From contig NZ_LT629775.1 of the NCBI RefSeq assembly GCF_900105395.1, forward strand, positions 806,001 to 870,000: a stretch of DNA of 64,000 bases, written 5' to 3'. Under the pieces are notes generated by a model. That model was not told the origin of the DNA. It did not search any database and was given only the letters and a program-made list of their open reading frames with translations. This document shows positions 37,401-45,283 of the stretch, piece after piece. The DNA is from Streptomyces sp. TLI_053. GTDB lineage: Bacteria; Actinomycetota; Actinomycetes; Streptomycetales; Streptomycetaceae. Position 1 is the first letter of the stretch. Each line of letters opens with the position of its first letter. Made by a program: the position numbers and the translations under genes.

Positions 37401-40400
37401 AACACGCCAGGGCCGCCGGGCTGCGCACCGGAGCCGTACGTGCCGTCGCCCCGGGTGGCCGCGACCTCGCTCGCGGCGCGGGGACCGGCGGCCTCGTCGA
37501 GCCTCCAGAAGCCGGCCGGCGAGTCGGCGGCCACCGCGCCGCGGTAGCCGATCCCCTGGCCGGTGACCTGGGCACTGCGCGCGCGGTAGTGCGCGACCAC
37601 GTCGGCCGCGCTCAGGGGGTGCTGGTAGATCGCGGCCTCGTCGATGCTGCCCGTGAAACGGCTGACATCCGCCGGCGCCGCGGCCCAGCCCTTCGCGAAC
37701 CCCGCCCCCAGATAGGTGTGCACATTGCGCTGGTGGTCCACCGCACCCGACGTCGACACACCGACCAGCGCACCGTCCAGATAGAGCGAGTGCCTCGCCC
37801 CCTCCGCCGACAGGACCACATGGTGCCAACCACCATCGGTCACCGCACCGGCACTGACGATCCCGTCACCACCGTAGAAGTGCCCGTACAACCTGTTGTC
37901 CGAACCCACATACAGAATCGGCGCCCAGTCCACCCCCGCACCCGGCGCACCCTCCATCGTCAACGACTGGTCACCCACCAGCACACCCGGCTTCTGCGTG
38001 CTGAACCACAACTCCACGGCCACGTCCTTCGAACCGTGCAACACCCCCTCCGGCACCTCCACCTGCGACTGCGCACCACCCGAGAAACGCACCGCGGTGT
38101 CGTCGGCGGGTGAGAAGACGCCCGGGGCCCGGAGGCCGACGCCGCTGCTGTAGCTGCCCGCCGTGCCGGTGCCGACCTCGCCGGCGGCGACGGCGCCCTC
38201 ACGCTCGCCCAGCCGCCAGTAACCGGCCGGGTCGGAGGCCTTCACGGCGTTGCTGTAGAGGAACGAGCCGCCGGTGTACGCGGGCTCGGAGACCTTCCAG
38301 GTGCTGCCCGCCCCGTCGGTGACGGTGGCGACGCGCTCGGTCGCGGCGTTGTAGGCGATCCGGGCGGTGGTCCGGCCTGAGGGCAGTGTCACCTTGGTGA
38401 GCTGGGCGGCCGGGGTGCGCAGCGCGGCGTGCGCCGCCGCGACCTGTTCGGTCACCGGGTAGTCGTAGAAGGCGACTTCGTCGATCTGACCGGTGAAGGC
38501 GGTCTGCGCGGGCGCGTCCGGCCAGCCGGGGGTGTAGCCGTTGCCGAGGTAGGTGAGCTCCTGGTCGAGGTGGTCGACGGTGCCGGCCAGCGTGCCGACC
38601 TGGCGTCCGTCGAGGAACAGCGCCTGGGTGGTCACGGCCGAGGAAAGCACCACGTGGTGCCAGGTGTTGTCGGTGACCGGGGCGGTGGAGGTGATCGGAC
38701 TCGGCCCGCCCTGCCAGAACTCGGCCCGCAGCCTGCCGTTGGCGTCGACGTAGAGCGCGGGGGTGTAGTGCCAGGGCGACTGGCCCATCTCCTTGTTGGC
38801 GTAGGAGAGGATCACGCCGGGCGCGGAGGTGCGGAACCAGAGCTCGACCGACCGGGAGGTCGAGGCGCTGACGGTCTTCCTCGGCAACTCGACGAAGGAG
38901 CCGGCCCGGCCGGGGAAGACGGTGGAGCCGTCACCGGTGCTGCCGGGTGCTCCGAGCGGGTCGAAGGTCACGTCGGAGGCTCGGGCCGGGGCCCGGTCGG
39001 CGATCTGGGCCTCGTTGGCGATGCCGGTGCCGTCGGCCGCGCCGAGCCTCCAGTAGCCGACCGGTCCGGCGTCCAGGACGGCGGAGCGGTAGCGCGAACC
39101 GTCGGCGTATTCGTAGCCGGTGCACCCGGTGGTGGCGGTGGTGGCCACACCGGGCGGGCAGACCTTGGTGAGACGGTCGCCGGTGTAGACGTACGTCCAG
39201 CTGCCGGTGGCGCCGGAGGCGGTCACCGAGGTGATGTGGCCGCCGGTCCAGGTGAAGTCGAGGGCCCGCCCGGACAGCACGTCCTTGGCACGGGCGAGTC
39301 GACCGGCGGTGTAGGAGATCTCCTGGGCGTGCCCGGCGGCGTCGGCCGTGCGGACCAGGCGACCGGCGGCGTCGAAGGTGTGCACGCTGCCGGTCCGGTC
39401 GGTCAGCGTCCAGCCGCCGCCGTCCTGCTTGCGCAGTTCGGCGGCCTGTCCGGGGCCCGCGACGTAGGCCTTCGCGGCGGCGTCCCAGGCGAACCTGGCG
39501 CGCGAGCCGTTGGAGGCGGTGAGCAGCACGTTCCCGGGCAAGGAGAGCCAGCTGCTGGCCTCGACATCGATCCGCATGTCCCAGCGGCTGGTCCAGCCGG
39601 CGCCGAAGGCCCCGTCGGTACGCGGGTCCAGGGAGTTGTAGCTGCGGGTGACGGACAGCTCGGGACCGACGGTGGGCAGCGTCGCGTCGGTGGCGGCGGT
39701 GGCGTAGTTGCCCGCCGCCGCGTTGATGTCGCGGCCGGCGTCGGCCGCGGTGGTGTACTGGGTCGGCTGCGGGACGACGGTGCGGAAGAAGGCGGGCTGG
39801 GAGGTCGGGCTGGCCGCCGCGCCGTCACCGACCTCGGCGTACCAGGCGTACTGCTCGTTCCACTTCAGCCATCCGTCGGGCACCACGAAGGCACCGGAGG
39901 GCTGCCAGGCGGACTGCTGGCAGCCGACGTCGTTCTTCTGTCCCTCCACCCGGCAGACGGTGAAGCGGTAGTCGACGGTGGAACGCGGGGCGTGGTCGGC
40001 GTCGGTGCCCTCGGCGGTGAGCGTCGGCTGGAGGTGGCGGACCACGGAGTGCGAGAGCGGGGCCATGCCGGTCAGCACGGGAGGGATGTTGACCGAGGAG
40101 AACCGGATGGTCAGCGGGGGTATGCCGGTGTCCGCGTAGAAGTTGCTGTGCCCGAAGTCGTCCATCGTCCAGGCGATGGTGTACGTCCCCTGGGGCAGCG
40201 TGCGGATGTGCGCGTCGAAGATGTTGCCGGCGTGGGTCGGGGTGTCGGCCGAGACGGAGGTCCAGGCGATGTTCGTCCCGTAGTTGGTGATGTTGTTGCC
40301 CCACTCGTCGAAGAGCAGGTACGACATCTTGTAGTTGCTGGACGGCGTCCAGGTGTCCTGGCCGCGGTTCCAGGCCCGGATGCGGAAGATGCCTTCCTGG

Positions 40401-42103
40401 GTGGCGGTGACCGGCTGGACCCAGCCGTACAGGTCGTAGTCGGCGCCGTACTTGGACCAGGTGATGTCGAGGCTGGGCGCGCCCGGGCCGTCGTTCTCGC
40501 TGGCGAACTTCTTCCAGCCGTAGGAGTCCCAGTCGTCGGCCTTGACGGCGAGCCCGTAGTTGGCCTGCCAGCCGTGCGTCCAGCGGTTGACGAGGTTCTT
40601 GCCCTCCTCCCCGAGGTCGATGGTCTCCCAGTCGGGGGCGCAGGCCCAGGTGCTGCTGCCCTCGGCGTGCCAGCCGTGGGCGAAGCTCTTCGACACCAGG
40701 GCGCCGCCGATCGACGGGCCGGGCCACGTGCGGACCGAACCCTGCGACCAGTTGGAGGTCACCGGGTGGACGGTCACCGGCCGGGCGTTGCAGGAGTAGG
40801 ACCAGCTGTTGTAGAGCGCGAGCTTGGCGCTGAGCACGGTGGCGTTGCGCAGCGTGTTCTCCAGGCCGTTGAACTTCAGGAAGGCCGCCGCCCGGTTTCC
40901 GCCACCGTTGTAGGTGCCGACCTTGAGGAGGGTGTCGGAGGAGAAGTCCGCGTTGTTCGGGGAGAGCACGTAGGTGCTCTCGACCGCCTTCACCCGGGAG
41001 ACCGAGGGATCCACGATGACGGGGAAGACCCGCTCGGGCGCGCGCAGCCAGTCCTGGTCGAGCTTCACCTTGAGCGCCACGCCGTCGCCGACCGGTACCA
41101 GCTCGTACGTCACGCCGCTGGAGACGACGCCCTGCCCGCCGGAGTCGGGGGCCTGGTGGGAGTCCTCCATCCAGCCGGCCGGCATCCGGCCGCGGACGGT
41201 GCCCGCGGCGTCGGTGAACTGCAGGGCGCCGTTCGGGTCGAGGGCGGCGTTCAGCCCCTGGAGGCGCAGCGGGAAGACCCACTCGGTGGGGGCGTCGGCG
41301 TTCTTGAGCACCAGCGTCTCCTTGAAGGAGTCGCTGCCGGCACGGAACGTGACGTCCGCGTGCGGGACGGCACCGGGGTAGGTGATCGTGCTGCCCTCCG
41401 CGGTGCCCGGCACGGCGGCGGCGCCCTGGAGGGCGTAGCCGACCGAGAGCCCGTCGCCGAGGCTCAGTCGGACCAGCGGGTCGTGGTCGGCGGTCAGCGC
41501 GAAGTCGAGCCGCTGTTCGCCGGAGGTGGTGGTCCAGCCGTCCTGGGTGGGGGCGGCGCGACCGAGGGAGGCCGTGCCGGTGGGCAGCAGGGTGGTGTCG
41601 ATGGCCACCCAGGACCCGTCGGACCGACGGAAGTTGACCGGGGCCGGGTAGTACCGGGTGGTGTAGGTACCGTCGGTGTTGCGGAAGGTGCGCTCCTGCT
41701 CGGCGCGCTTGTCGACGACCTCGGTGCTCCGGGCCGGGTTGAATCCTTCGGTGGGCTTGGCCGGGACGTCGGGGGCCGGCACGACCTCGGCCTTCGGCGG
41801 CGCCACCGGCGCGGGGGCCGCGGCAGGAACAGCGGGGGTCGGGGTCGGGTCCTCCGGGGCGAGTTCACCGGCGGCTGCCTCGTGCCCGGTGCGGCCGCCG
41901 TCGGCGCCCGCACCGGTGAGCTCGGCCGGTACCTCGCTCGGCCGCCCGGCCGCGTCGGAGCCGACCTGCTTGGGCAGTGCCCCCGGATCGGGGGCTGCGG
42001 CCACGACGGGTGGCGGTGCGACGGCGCTCGCCCCGCTGGCGGCGGCGAGCACAGTGAGCACCGTGCAGATGAGCAGCGCAAGGCAACGACGCAGTGCCAA
42101 CAC
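31487..42103 (-). CDS. Giant secreted RHS-repeat polymorphic toxin with LamG domains and a C-terminal nuclease
   Basis: A 3,538-aa protein. Order: signal peptide (VLALRRCLALLICTVLTVLA, cut near ASAVA), Pro/Ala linker, DNRLRE-like domain (about 370-540), RHS N-terminal region, three LamG-like lectin domains (about 1035-1220, 1337-1499, 1575-1737), a long array of RHS/YD repeats, the RHS core box (about 3050-3118), a poly-Gly linker, and a nuclease. The nuclease resembles DNA/RNA non-specific endonucleases of the NS_2 type: ANGHLIPAAAKGSG with His 3438, RNLVAIYEKTNTPYL and VERDIVQAI. The RHS shell normally encapsulates and releases such a toxin. The start is GTG at 42103, 9 nt after GGGGGA; upstream codons are implausible. 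SUKH immunity follows. Confidence 0.92.
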   Translation of the reverse strand: MLALRRCLALLICTVLTVLAAASGASAVAPPPVVAAAPDPGALPKQVGSDAAGRPSEVPAELTGAGADGGRTGHEAAAGELAPEDPTPTPAVPAAAPAPVAPPKAEVVPAPDVPAKPTEGFNPARSTEVVDKRAEQERTFRNTDGTYTTRYYPAPVNFRRSDGSWVAIDTTLLPTGTASLGRAAPTQDGWTTTSGEQRLDFALTADHDPLVRLSLGDGLSVGYALQGAAAVPGTAEGSTITYPGAVPHADVTFRAGSDSFKETLVLKNADAPTEWVFPLRLQGLNAALDPNGALQFTDAAGTVRGRMPAGWMEDSHQAPDSGGQGVVSSGVTYELVPVGDGVALKVKLDQDWLRAPERVFPVIVDPSVSRVKAVESTYVLSPNNADFSSDTLLKVGTYNGGGNRAAAFLKFNGLENTLRNATVLSAKLALYNSWSYSCNARPVTVHPVTSNWSQGSVRTWPGPSIGGALVSKSFAHGWHAEGSSTWACAPDWETIDLGEEGKNLVNRWTHGWQANYGLAVKADDWDSYGWKKFASENDGPGAPSLDITWSKYGADYDLYGWVQPVTATQEGIFRIRAWNRGQDTWTPSSNYKMSYLLFDEWGNNITNYGTNIAWTSVSADTPTHAGNIFDAHIRTLPQGTYTIAWTMDDFGHSNFYADTGIPPLTIRFSSVNIPPVLTGMAPLSHSVVRHLQPTLTAEGTDADHAPRSTVDYRFTVCRVEGQKNDVGCQQSAWQPSGAFVVPDGWLKWNEQYAWYAEVGDGAAASPTSQPAFFRTVVPQPTQYTTAADAGRDINAAAGNYATAATDATLPTVGPELSVTRSYNSLDPRTDGAFGAGWTSRWDMRIDVEASSWLSLPGNVLLTASNGSRARFAWDAAAKAYVAGPGQAAELRKQDGGGWTLTDRTGSVHTFDAAGRLVRTADAAGHAQEISYTAGRLARAKDVLSGRALDFTWTGGHITSVTASGATGSWTYVYTGDRLTKVCPPGVATTATTGCTGYEYADGSRYRSAVLDAGPVGYWRLGAADGTGIANEAQIADRAPARASDVTFDPLGAPGSTGDGSTVFPGRAGSFVELPRKTVSASTSRSVELWFRTSAPGVILSYANKEMGQSPWHYTPALYVDANGRLRAEFWQGGPSPITSTAPVTDNTWHHVVLSSAVTTQALFLDGRQVGTLAGTVDHLDQELTYLGNGYTPGWPDAPAQTAFTGQIDEVAFYDYPVTEQVAAAHAALRTPAAQLTKVTLPSGRTTARIAYNAATERVATVTDGAGSTWKVSEPAYTGGSFLYSNAVKASDPAGYWRLGEREGAVAAGEVGTGTAGSYSSGVGLRAPGVFSPADDTAVRFSGGAQSQVEVPEGVLHGSKDVAVELWFSTQKPGVLVGDQSLTMEGAPGAGVDWAPILYVGSDNRLYGHFYGGDGIVSAGAVTDGGWHHVVLSAEGARHSLYLDGALVGVSTSGAVDHQRNVHTYLGAGFAKGWAAAPADVSRFTGSIDEAAIYQHPLSAADVVAHYRARSAQVTGQGIGYRGAVAADSPAGFWRLDEAAGPRAASEVAATRGDGTYGSGAQPGGPGVFGPGDGTAVRFSGGAQSQVEVPEGVLHGSKDVAVELWFSTQKPGVLVGDQSLTMEGAPGAGVDWAPILYVGSDNRLYGHFYGGDGIVSAGAVTDGGWHHVVLSAEGARHSLYLDGALVGVSTSGAVDHQRNVHTYLGAGFAKGWAAAPADVSRFTGSIDEAAIYQHPLSADRVAAHYQARSLSAATMLASRVTVTDPAGATATDVYDAQRGLRLISRTDTTGATTTYGYDTGGYLHTVTDPNGHSTITGQDARGNTVSRTTCRDLDSCWTGYTTYYLNKDNDKDPRNDKPIETRDPRSTGPADNRYRTAIGYTALGLPETTTLPDGRVSRTTYTTGTEPATGGGLTPAGLVASEVSPSGATTGYAYFASGDLAGSTAPSGLRTGYTYDAMGRRITETQYSDAQPGGVTTTFDHDPLSRVVTETGVRTTDAVSGTAHQLRITRTFDEDGRLLTVTGADLLGGDRPRTTSTGYDAAGRPATTTDAEGGVTKYGYDALGRTTSVTDPLGQVTRSTYTARGQLATTVAEGWNGDGKAARDLTTESRAYDPAGRLASVTDAMGATTAYTYYDDGLPATVTARSVTRSDGTTHPVVLESAEYDGAGHLVRQVTAGGRTTVHTVDAAGRTVTTVADPGGLDRTVSYGYDADDHVTSATAKAGATVNQLATSAYDAAGRLVRTESSSSAGGPTAVTTHTYDQRGLLLTSTSPNGNGPGADPAAYTTAYRYDELGRLVTELQPAVSAESGGQPATVVRPTTVTGYNTFGDKVSGTDPLGRTTALTVDRLGRVTESRLPGYTPPGGTVLNPVARTEYDALSRVTASVDPAGRRTIFGYDRFGHQLQRTDPNSAGGLQPPVDDNPPVWKATWTPTGLQLSATDPTGARTESTYDELGRRLTGTVVERKPTLLNLTTRYGWDDAGNQTAVTSPGGSISTATYNAAGQPTSGTDAAGRVTRTEYDALGRVTRTVAPLGESVVTGYDALGNAVRSSDVDPAGTVLRTRQSGYDLEGRMTSTTSPATGATATLGYDAGGRLVRQVEPVATGQTITTTYGYDAADHRTRFTDGKGNTTTYTYTPWDLPESTVEPATAAHPAAADRTWTTVYDIAGRAVRATEPGGIVRTSTYDPMGRLTGETGTGGEAATEARTIQYDKAGRTVLTNGNGISSQDYSYNDRGQLIEARISGVDQSWGYDKDGRLTDRWDSRTGWAAFGYKADGQLAWSSDQLSGAQLWYGYDGDGRRSIQYYATKNPADPAAEFRATSGRYLSYDPLGRLAADRVVQEGNGYPTITGTAYEYDLDDRLTRRTESATGTTPAADNRYGYDQAGRLTSWTNGPSSTGYTWDAAGNRTGNGTATAVYDERNRLLSDGTSTYRYTARGTLAATTTAGTDLTRTYDAFDRLVGEGQTTYQYDGLDRVVRRGTAVFSYDGGTNNLISDGTWRYGRDSDGTLVTAADAAGPRRVRTDRHTDVTATLDVTGTAIGSSTTYDPFGKPLARTGTGTSLGYQSGWTDPASGEVNMHARWYLPGTGGFASRDSWDLDPSDGSAQANRYGYANGDPLDGTDPTGHLCVTPAPNMACITVFPDISLGGVDKAITGGSKFVVKQGGKNGGKALKFGGRLLGPIGRIISIISDAEPLGDDSCTGRYGMSCADYFGRPTTVDRTDDRNERRCQRQWWRQECGGDGVPPTTTPTGTGTGAGGGGGGGGGGGGTCISCKRVVLPRAPEPRPIPDRPAPLPDWKAPDFAQLLMNLTAVYLADELTRLLGLDPTHFAPTEQDRTALWPVPDSVPGGKNKGRTREDDKCDDGPGTSETGHAVFMPRQRYYDNHLQRSECRATRVFAMLDGSDYCKGRNCPGVNTNGSTRPPGMTEIEAEPGNPKAANGHLIPAAAKGSGIDLRNLVAIYEKTNTPYLSSGVERDIVQAIKKGKHVAVSVEPTYRSANTGVVESLEYNYFILEDKVFKHCVITQTPTGGSTKGTSNCPKT
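36894..37381 (-). repeat. LamG-coding direct repeat, copy 2 (488 bp)
   Basis: Apparently identical at every base to 37608-38095 (offset 714 bp). It encodes residues about 1575-1737 of the RHS protein, from the end of one LamG domain through its C-terminal boundary. The match ends abruptly at both sides. Confidence 0.93.
37608..38095 (-). repeat. LamG-coding direct repeat, copy 1 (488 bp)
   Basis: The partner of 36894-37381. It encodes residues about 1337-1499. Perfect identity, including synonymous positions, implies very recent duplication or ongoing gene conversion inside the gene. The third LamG-like domain (38440-39000) is clearly diverged. Confidence 0.93.
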
Positions 42104-42370
42104 CGAAAGAATTCCCCCGACTCGTACTGAAGATCGGGCAGAGATATATCGGACCGGTGTTCCGGCTGAGAAGGCCGATCGGACCCGAACCGGCACGAAG
42201 GTGACCGGTATCACAGGGGGAAACGGTGCATCGGACGCTCAAGCGTCATGTATCGCCCACGGACGGAGGGAACTGTTCCGGCCTCGGAAACGTCTCGGCG
42301 CGGCGAGTGCGGAGCCGGTGGCGGACTGCCGGCCGGCTCCGCGGCGCCCCGGGCCTCGCCTCACCTCGCC

Positions 42371-43963
42371 TCAGGAGGTCTCCAGCCCCAGGCCCGTGAC
42401 GCGGAGGAACCCGTGGTCGGCCAGCTGGGGCGAGAGCCCGATGCCCGGGCGGCGGGCGGTGATGCTGCCGGGGCCGAGGCCGAAGCCGGAGTCGCCGCTG
42501 ATGCCGCGGGCCGCGAGTTCGGTGGTGATCAGTGCGGCGACCTCACGGGCGGTCTCCTCCGTCGGGTTCCGCCACTCCGCCTTGAAGCGGCGGCCCGAGG
42601 CCTGCCAGCCGTCCGCCGTCATCGCGGCCGAGCCCTCGTCCAGGTCTCCGGGGCGCGGGCCGACTCGCAGCAGCACGCCCTTCACGGTGCTGTAGGTGAC
42701 CGAGAGTCCGCCGCTGATCTGCGGCGCGGCTATCGTGAACATGGCCTTCTCGCCCGGCCGCTGCACCGGCAGCTGCTCGATCCACGCCGCCAGGAGGCAC
42801 TCCAGCCCCTCCCGCAGGTGCGGCAGCGACAGGGCGAGCCGCCCGCCCGGCAGGTAGTCGGCCGTACCGCCGGGGGCCTGGACCGGCATGTGCAGCTGCC
42901 AGCTGTACGGCAGCCGCGGGAAGTCGCTCGGCCCCTCGGAGCCGCCGGACGGGCCGCCCCACTCGAAGGTGCCGTGCTCCTCCTCCTCGAACGCCGCGGC
43001 CGGTTCGGTCTCCAGCCGGACCCGCCGCCCCCCGCAGAGCAGCCGCAGCAGCCGGCCGTGCTCGCCGGCCTCGCGCCAGCGGACGTCCGGCCCGTCGGGG
43101 CCGCCGCCGAAGAACGTCGGCTCGCCGAGGACGGCGCAGACCGCCCGGTAGATCTCGCCGAACACGTCACGGCGGTGCTCCAGCGTCGACGGGCCGAGCT
43201 CGAACCGGTGCAGGTCCAGCACGTCGTAGGTGCCCTCCGGGGCGCCGCGCAGGTAGCCGCGCAGGGCGAAGGACGGTGTGCAGTACGGGTCGGGGGTGCG
43301 GATGTCGACATAGCCGTCGCCGAACCCGCCCTCGGCCCCGGGCAGTTCGGCGACCGCTCGGCGGACGGCCTCGACCGGCAGGTACCCGCCGGGCGCGTCG
43401 TGCAGCAGCGGGACCAACGCCGCCACCATGGCGGGCAGTTCGGGGCTGACGTGCCGGACCTCCCGCACATGGGGCTGGATCGCTATCCAGGCCCGGCGGT
43501 CGTTGGCCTGGAGCAGCATGGTGCGCCCGGCGGACTGCCAGCGCAGGCCGAACCCGTCGGCGGCCGTCGGCACGGGCGTGGGCGCGCCGACCGCGCGCAG
43601 CGCCTCGGAGAGCGTGCGCAGCGCGGCGTGGCGCTCACCGGCCGGCGTCGGCAGGCGGAACTGCAGCAGCGGCACCCAGGCCCGCCGGAAGGTGTCGGCC
43701 TTCGGCTCGGTGGTGCCGAGGAAGAGCTCGGCACCGGCCGGCCAGCGCAGCTCGGCCTGCAGACCGACCACGAGGATGTCGGTGAACGCCCGGCGGATCT
43801 TCCAGTCGGGCCGGGCCTCCACCAGCCGCTCGACGTCCGCCCGCGTCCAGCAGTCGTCGAGGTCGTGCAGGGTACGGACCAGCTCGACGGTGGTCGGCAG
43901 ATCGGCGGTCCAGGTCACGGCGGAGGCGTCGGTGTTCGCGGCGTCGTTCATGCGGGCGATCAT
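42371..43963 (-). CDS. Hypothetical protein, chaperone-like (uncertain)
   Basis: A 530-aa soluble protein with no signal peptide or membrane segment. It seems built of three related blocks of about 170 residues with conserved Trp/Arg/Gly patterns: WTRADVERLVEARPDWKIRR, then PGGYLPVEAVRRAVAELPG, and a C-terminal LREGLECLLAAWIEQLP. I do not recognise a firm family; the layout recalls actinobacterial TY-Chap/DUF6301-type proteins, often encoded near secretion or toxin genes. Start uncertain: ATG 43963 (MIARMND, after GGTGG) or ATG 43951. It is 267 bp upstream of the RHS gene on the same strand. Confidence 0.65.
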   Translation of the reverse strand: MIARMNDAANTDASAVTWTADLPTTVELVRTLHDLDDCWTRADVERLVEARPDWKIRRAFTDILVVGLQAELRWPAGAELFLGTTEPKADTFRRAWVPLLQFRLPTPAGERHAALRTLSEALRAVGAPTPVPTAADGFGLRWQSAGRTMLLQANDRRAWIAIQPHVREVRHVSPELPAMVAALVPLLHDAPGGYLPVEAVRRAVAELPGAEGGFGDGYVDIRTPDPYCTPSFALRGYLRGAPEGTYDVLDLHRFELGPSTLEHRRDVFGEIYRAVCAVLGEPTFFGGGPDGPDVRWREAGEHGRLLRLLCGGRRVRLETEPAAAFEEEEHGTFEWGGPSGGSEGPSDFPRLPYSWQLHMPVQAPGGTADYLPGGRLALSLPHLREGLECLLAAWIEQLPVQRPGEKAMFTIAAPQISGGLSVTYSTVKGVLLRVGPRPGDLDEGSAAMTADGWQASGRRFKAEWRNPTEETAREVAALITTELAARGISGDSGFGLGPGSITARRPGIGLSPQLADHGFLRVTGLGLETS

Positions 43964-44020
43964 GGCAGCCACCACCGACAACCGGCCTCGGCCGTGTCGC
44001 GACAGCCGACGCGGACCGGT

Positions 44021-44854
44021 TCAGAGGATCGCGCAGACGGCCCGCTTCAGCCGGTAGGCCTCCCCGAGGAGCTCCATCCGTTCCGTGGCGGGAAGCCTCA
44101 GCCTGCAGTAGCTCTTCAGATGCGCGCGAAGCCCCTCGGGCATGTCGATCATGTCGGACAGGTAGAAGAGTTCGGTGCGCTCGTCGTCGATGTCGGGATC
44201 CTCCGGCCACGCGAGCGAAGCCACGAGGGCGATCGACTGCAGCAGCTTGCCCAGCCGGAACCAACGGAACTCCTCACCGGTCGAGCGTTCCTCGACCAGC
44301 CCGATCACCTCCGGCAGAAGCCCTCCGTAGGCCACCATGACGGCCCGGCCGGCCGCGACGGACCGCGCCACTTCCAGCCCGGCCCTGATCTCGTGCAGCG
44401 GTTCGACCTCGGCGTCGTCGAGGCCGAGGATCCGCAGCGACCCCAGGAACTCCTCGAACCGGTCGGGCGCGTCCTGCTGAAGCGTTGTCGCATCACCGAC
44501 GGCGCAGCCGGCCTTGAAGAGGTGCAGCGGCCGGTTCGGGGCCTGTGCCCGCTCGGCCGGACCGACCGGCGCCGGGTCGGGACGGTCGTCCCACTCGGCG
44601 GCCGCCTTCTTCCGCAGCCGTTCCGCCCTCGCCACATCACCGTCCAGGTGCACGACCAGCCGGTTCAGACTGCCCTCGTTGATCAGCCGGACGCCGGTGA
44701 AGAACGGCCAGAGCATGCTCCTGCTCATCGCGGTGCCCTGCGCCATCTCGGCCAGCGAGGGCCGCCCCGCGGTCCGATGCAGTTCGTCGAGGTGCTCCAG
44801 GAGGGCACGAACCGCCCCGTCGCGCGGCCATCTGGACCTGTCGAACCCCGCCAA
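44021..44854 (-). CDS. Helix-turn-helix regulator-like protein
   Basis: A 277-aa protein. The first about 70 residues look like an XRE-type helix-turn-helix common in actinomycetes (AVRALLEHLDELHRTAGRPS, LAEMAQGTAMSRSMLWPFFT, then INEGSLNRLVVHLDGD). The remaining about 200 residues are helical with no catalytic motif (LQSIALVASLAWPEDPDIDD). The gene is divergent from the small ORF at 45096, with 241 bp between; it may regulate that gene or the following block. No membrane segment. Effector unknown. Confidence 0.7.
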   Translation of the reverse strand: MAGFDRSRWPRDGAVRALLEHLDELHRTAGRPSLAEMAQGTAMSRSMLWPFFTGVRLINEGSLNRLVVHLDGDVARAERLRKKAAAEWDDRPDPAPVGPAERAQAPNRPLHLFKAGCAVGDATTLQQDAPDRFEEFLGSLRILGLDDAEVEPLHEIRAGLEVARSVAAGRAVMVAYGGLLPEVIGLVEERSTGEEFRWFRLGKLLQSIALVASLAWPEDPDIDDERTELFYLSDMIDMPEGLRAHLKSYCRLRLPATERMELLGEAYRLKRAVCAIL

Positions 44855-45095
44855 CCCGAATCCCGCCCCTCACGTCCCGGTCCACCGACCGCTCCCGCAG
44901 GTGTCCGCAGAACGACGCACCCGGATCAGCAACAGTCGACGAACACTCCGGTCACCGGCCCCCGTTGCCCGCCATTGTGCCCGGTCCGTGCGCAGCACGT
45001 CCGCACTTCGTTCTTCTCCGCCGAACGCACCCGATTCTTGAGGAGCGCACAGGAGCGGAGCCGGCCGGCCCCACAGCAACGACGAGGAGCCCCTC

Positions 45096-45233
45096 ATGGA
45101 CACCTGGCTGACCCTGGTCAGTGCCGCCGGCGAGATCGCCTCGTTCGCCGGCGCCCTCATCTCCGCCCTCACGGCGCTCGGCGACCGCCGCCGTGCCGCC
45201 GACAAGCCGACCACCCGGCACCACGACGAGTGA
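45096..45233 (+). CDS. Small (45 aa) hydrophobic peptide
   Basis: A 45-codon frame with a good RBS (GAGGAG, 7 nt before the ATG) translating to MDTWLTLVSAAGEIASFAGA, LISALTALGD, then a charged tail RRRAADKPTTRHHDE. The central about 25 residues could form one membrane helix with the basic tail inside. Ten bp after the stop begins a strong 16-bp hairpin, so this is a complete transcription unit. I do not recognise a family. Possible roles are a membrane regulator or a toxin-like small protein. Confidence 0.65.
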   Translation: MDTWLTLVSAAGEIASFAGALISALTALGDRRRAADKPTTRHHDE

Positions 45234-45242
45234 GCACCGTTC

Positions 45243-45279
45243 GCCGCCGCTCCGCACACGTGCTGTGCGGAGCGGCGGC
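45243..45279. terminator. Bidirectional hairpin terminator
   Basis: A perfect 16-bp inverted repeat (45243-45258 with 45264-45279, loop CGTGC). It starts 10 bp after the small-peptide stop and ends 5 bp before the stop of the converging gene. Confidence 0.85.
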
Positions 45280-45283
45280 GGCC

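Noticed and set aside
31334..38113. A 2,259-codon open frame on the plus strand opposite the RHS gene
   Set aside because: It is a GC-rich antisense shadow of repetitive RHS coding sequence. It has no RBS, no domain and repeats imposed by the sense-strand repeats.
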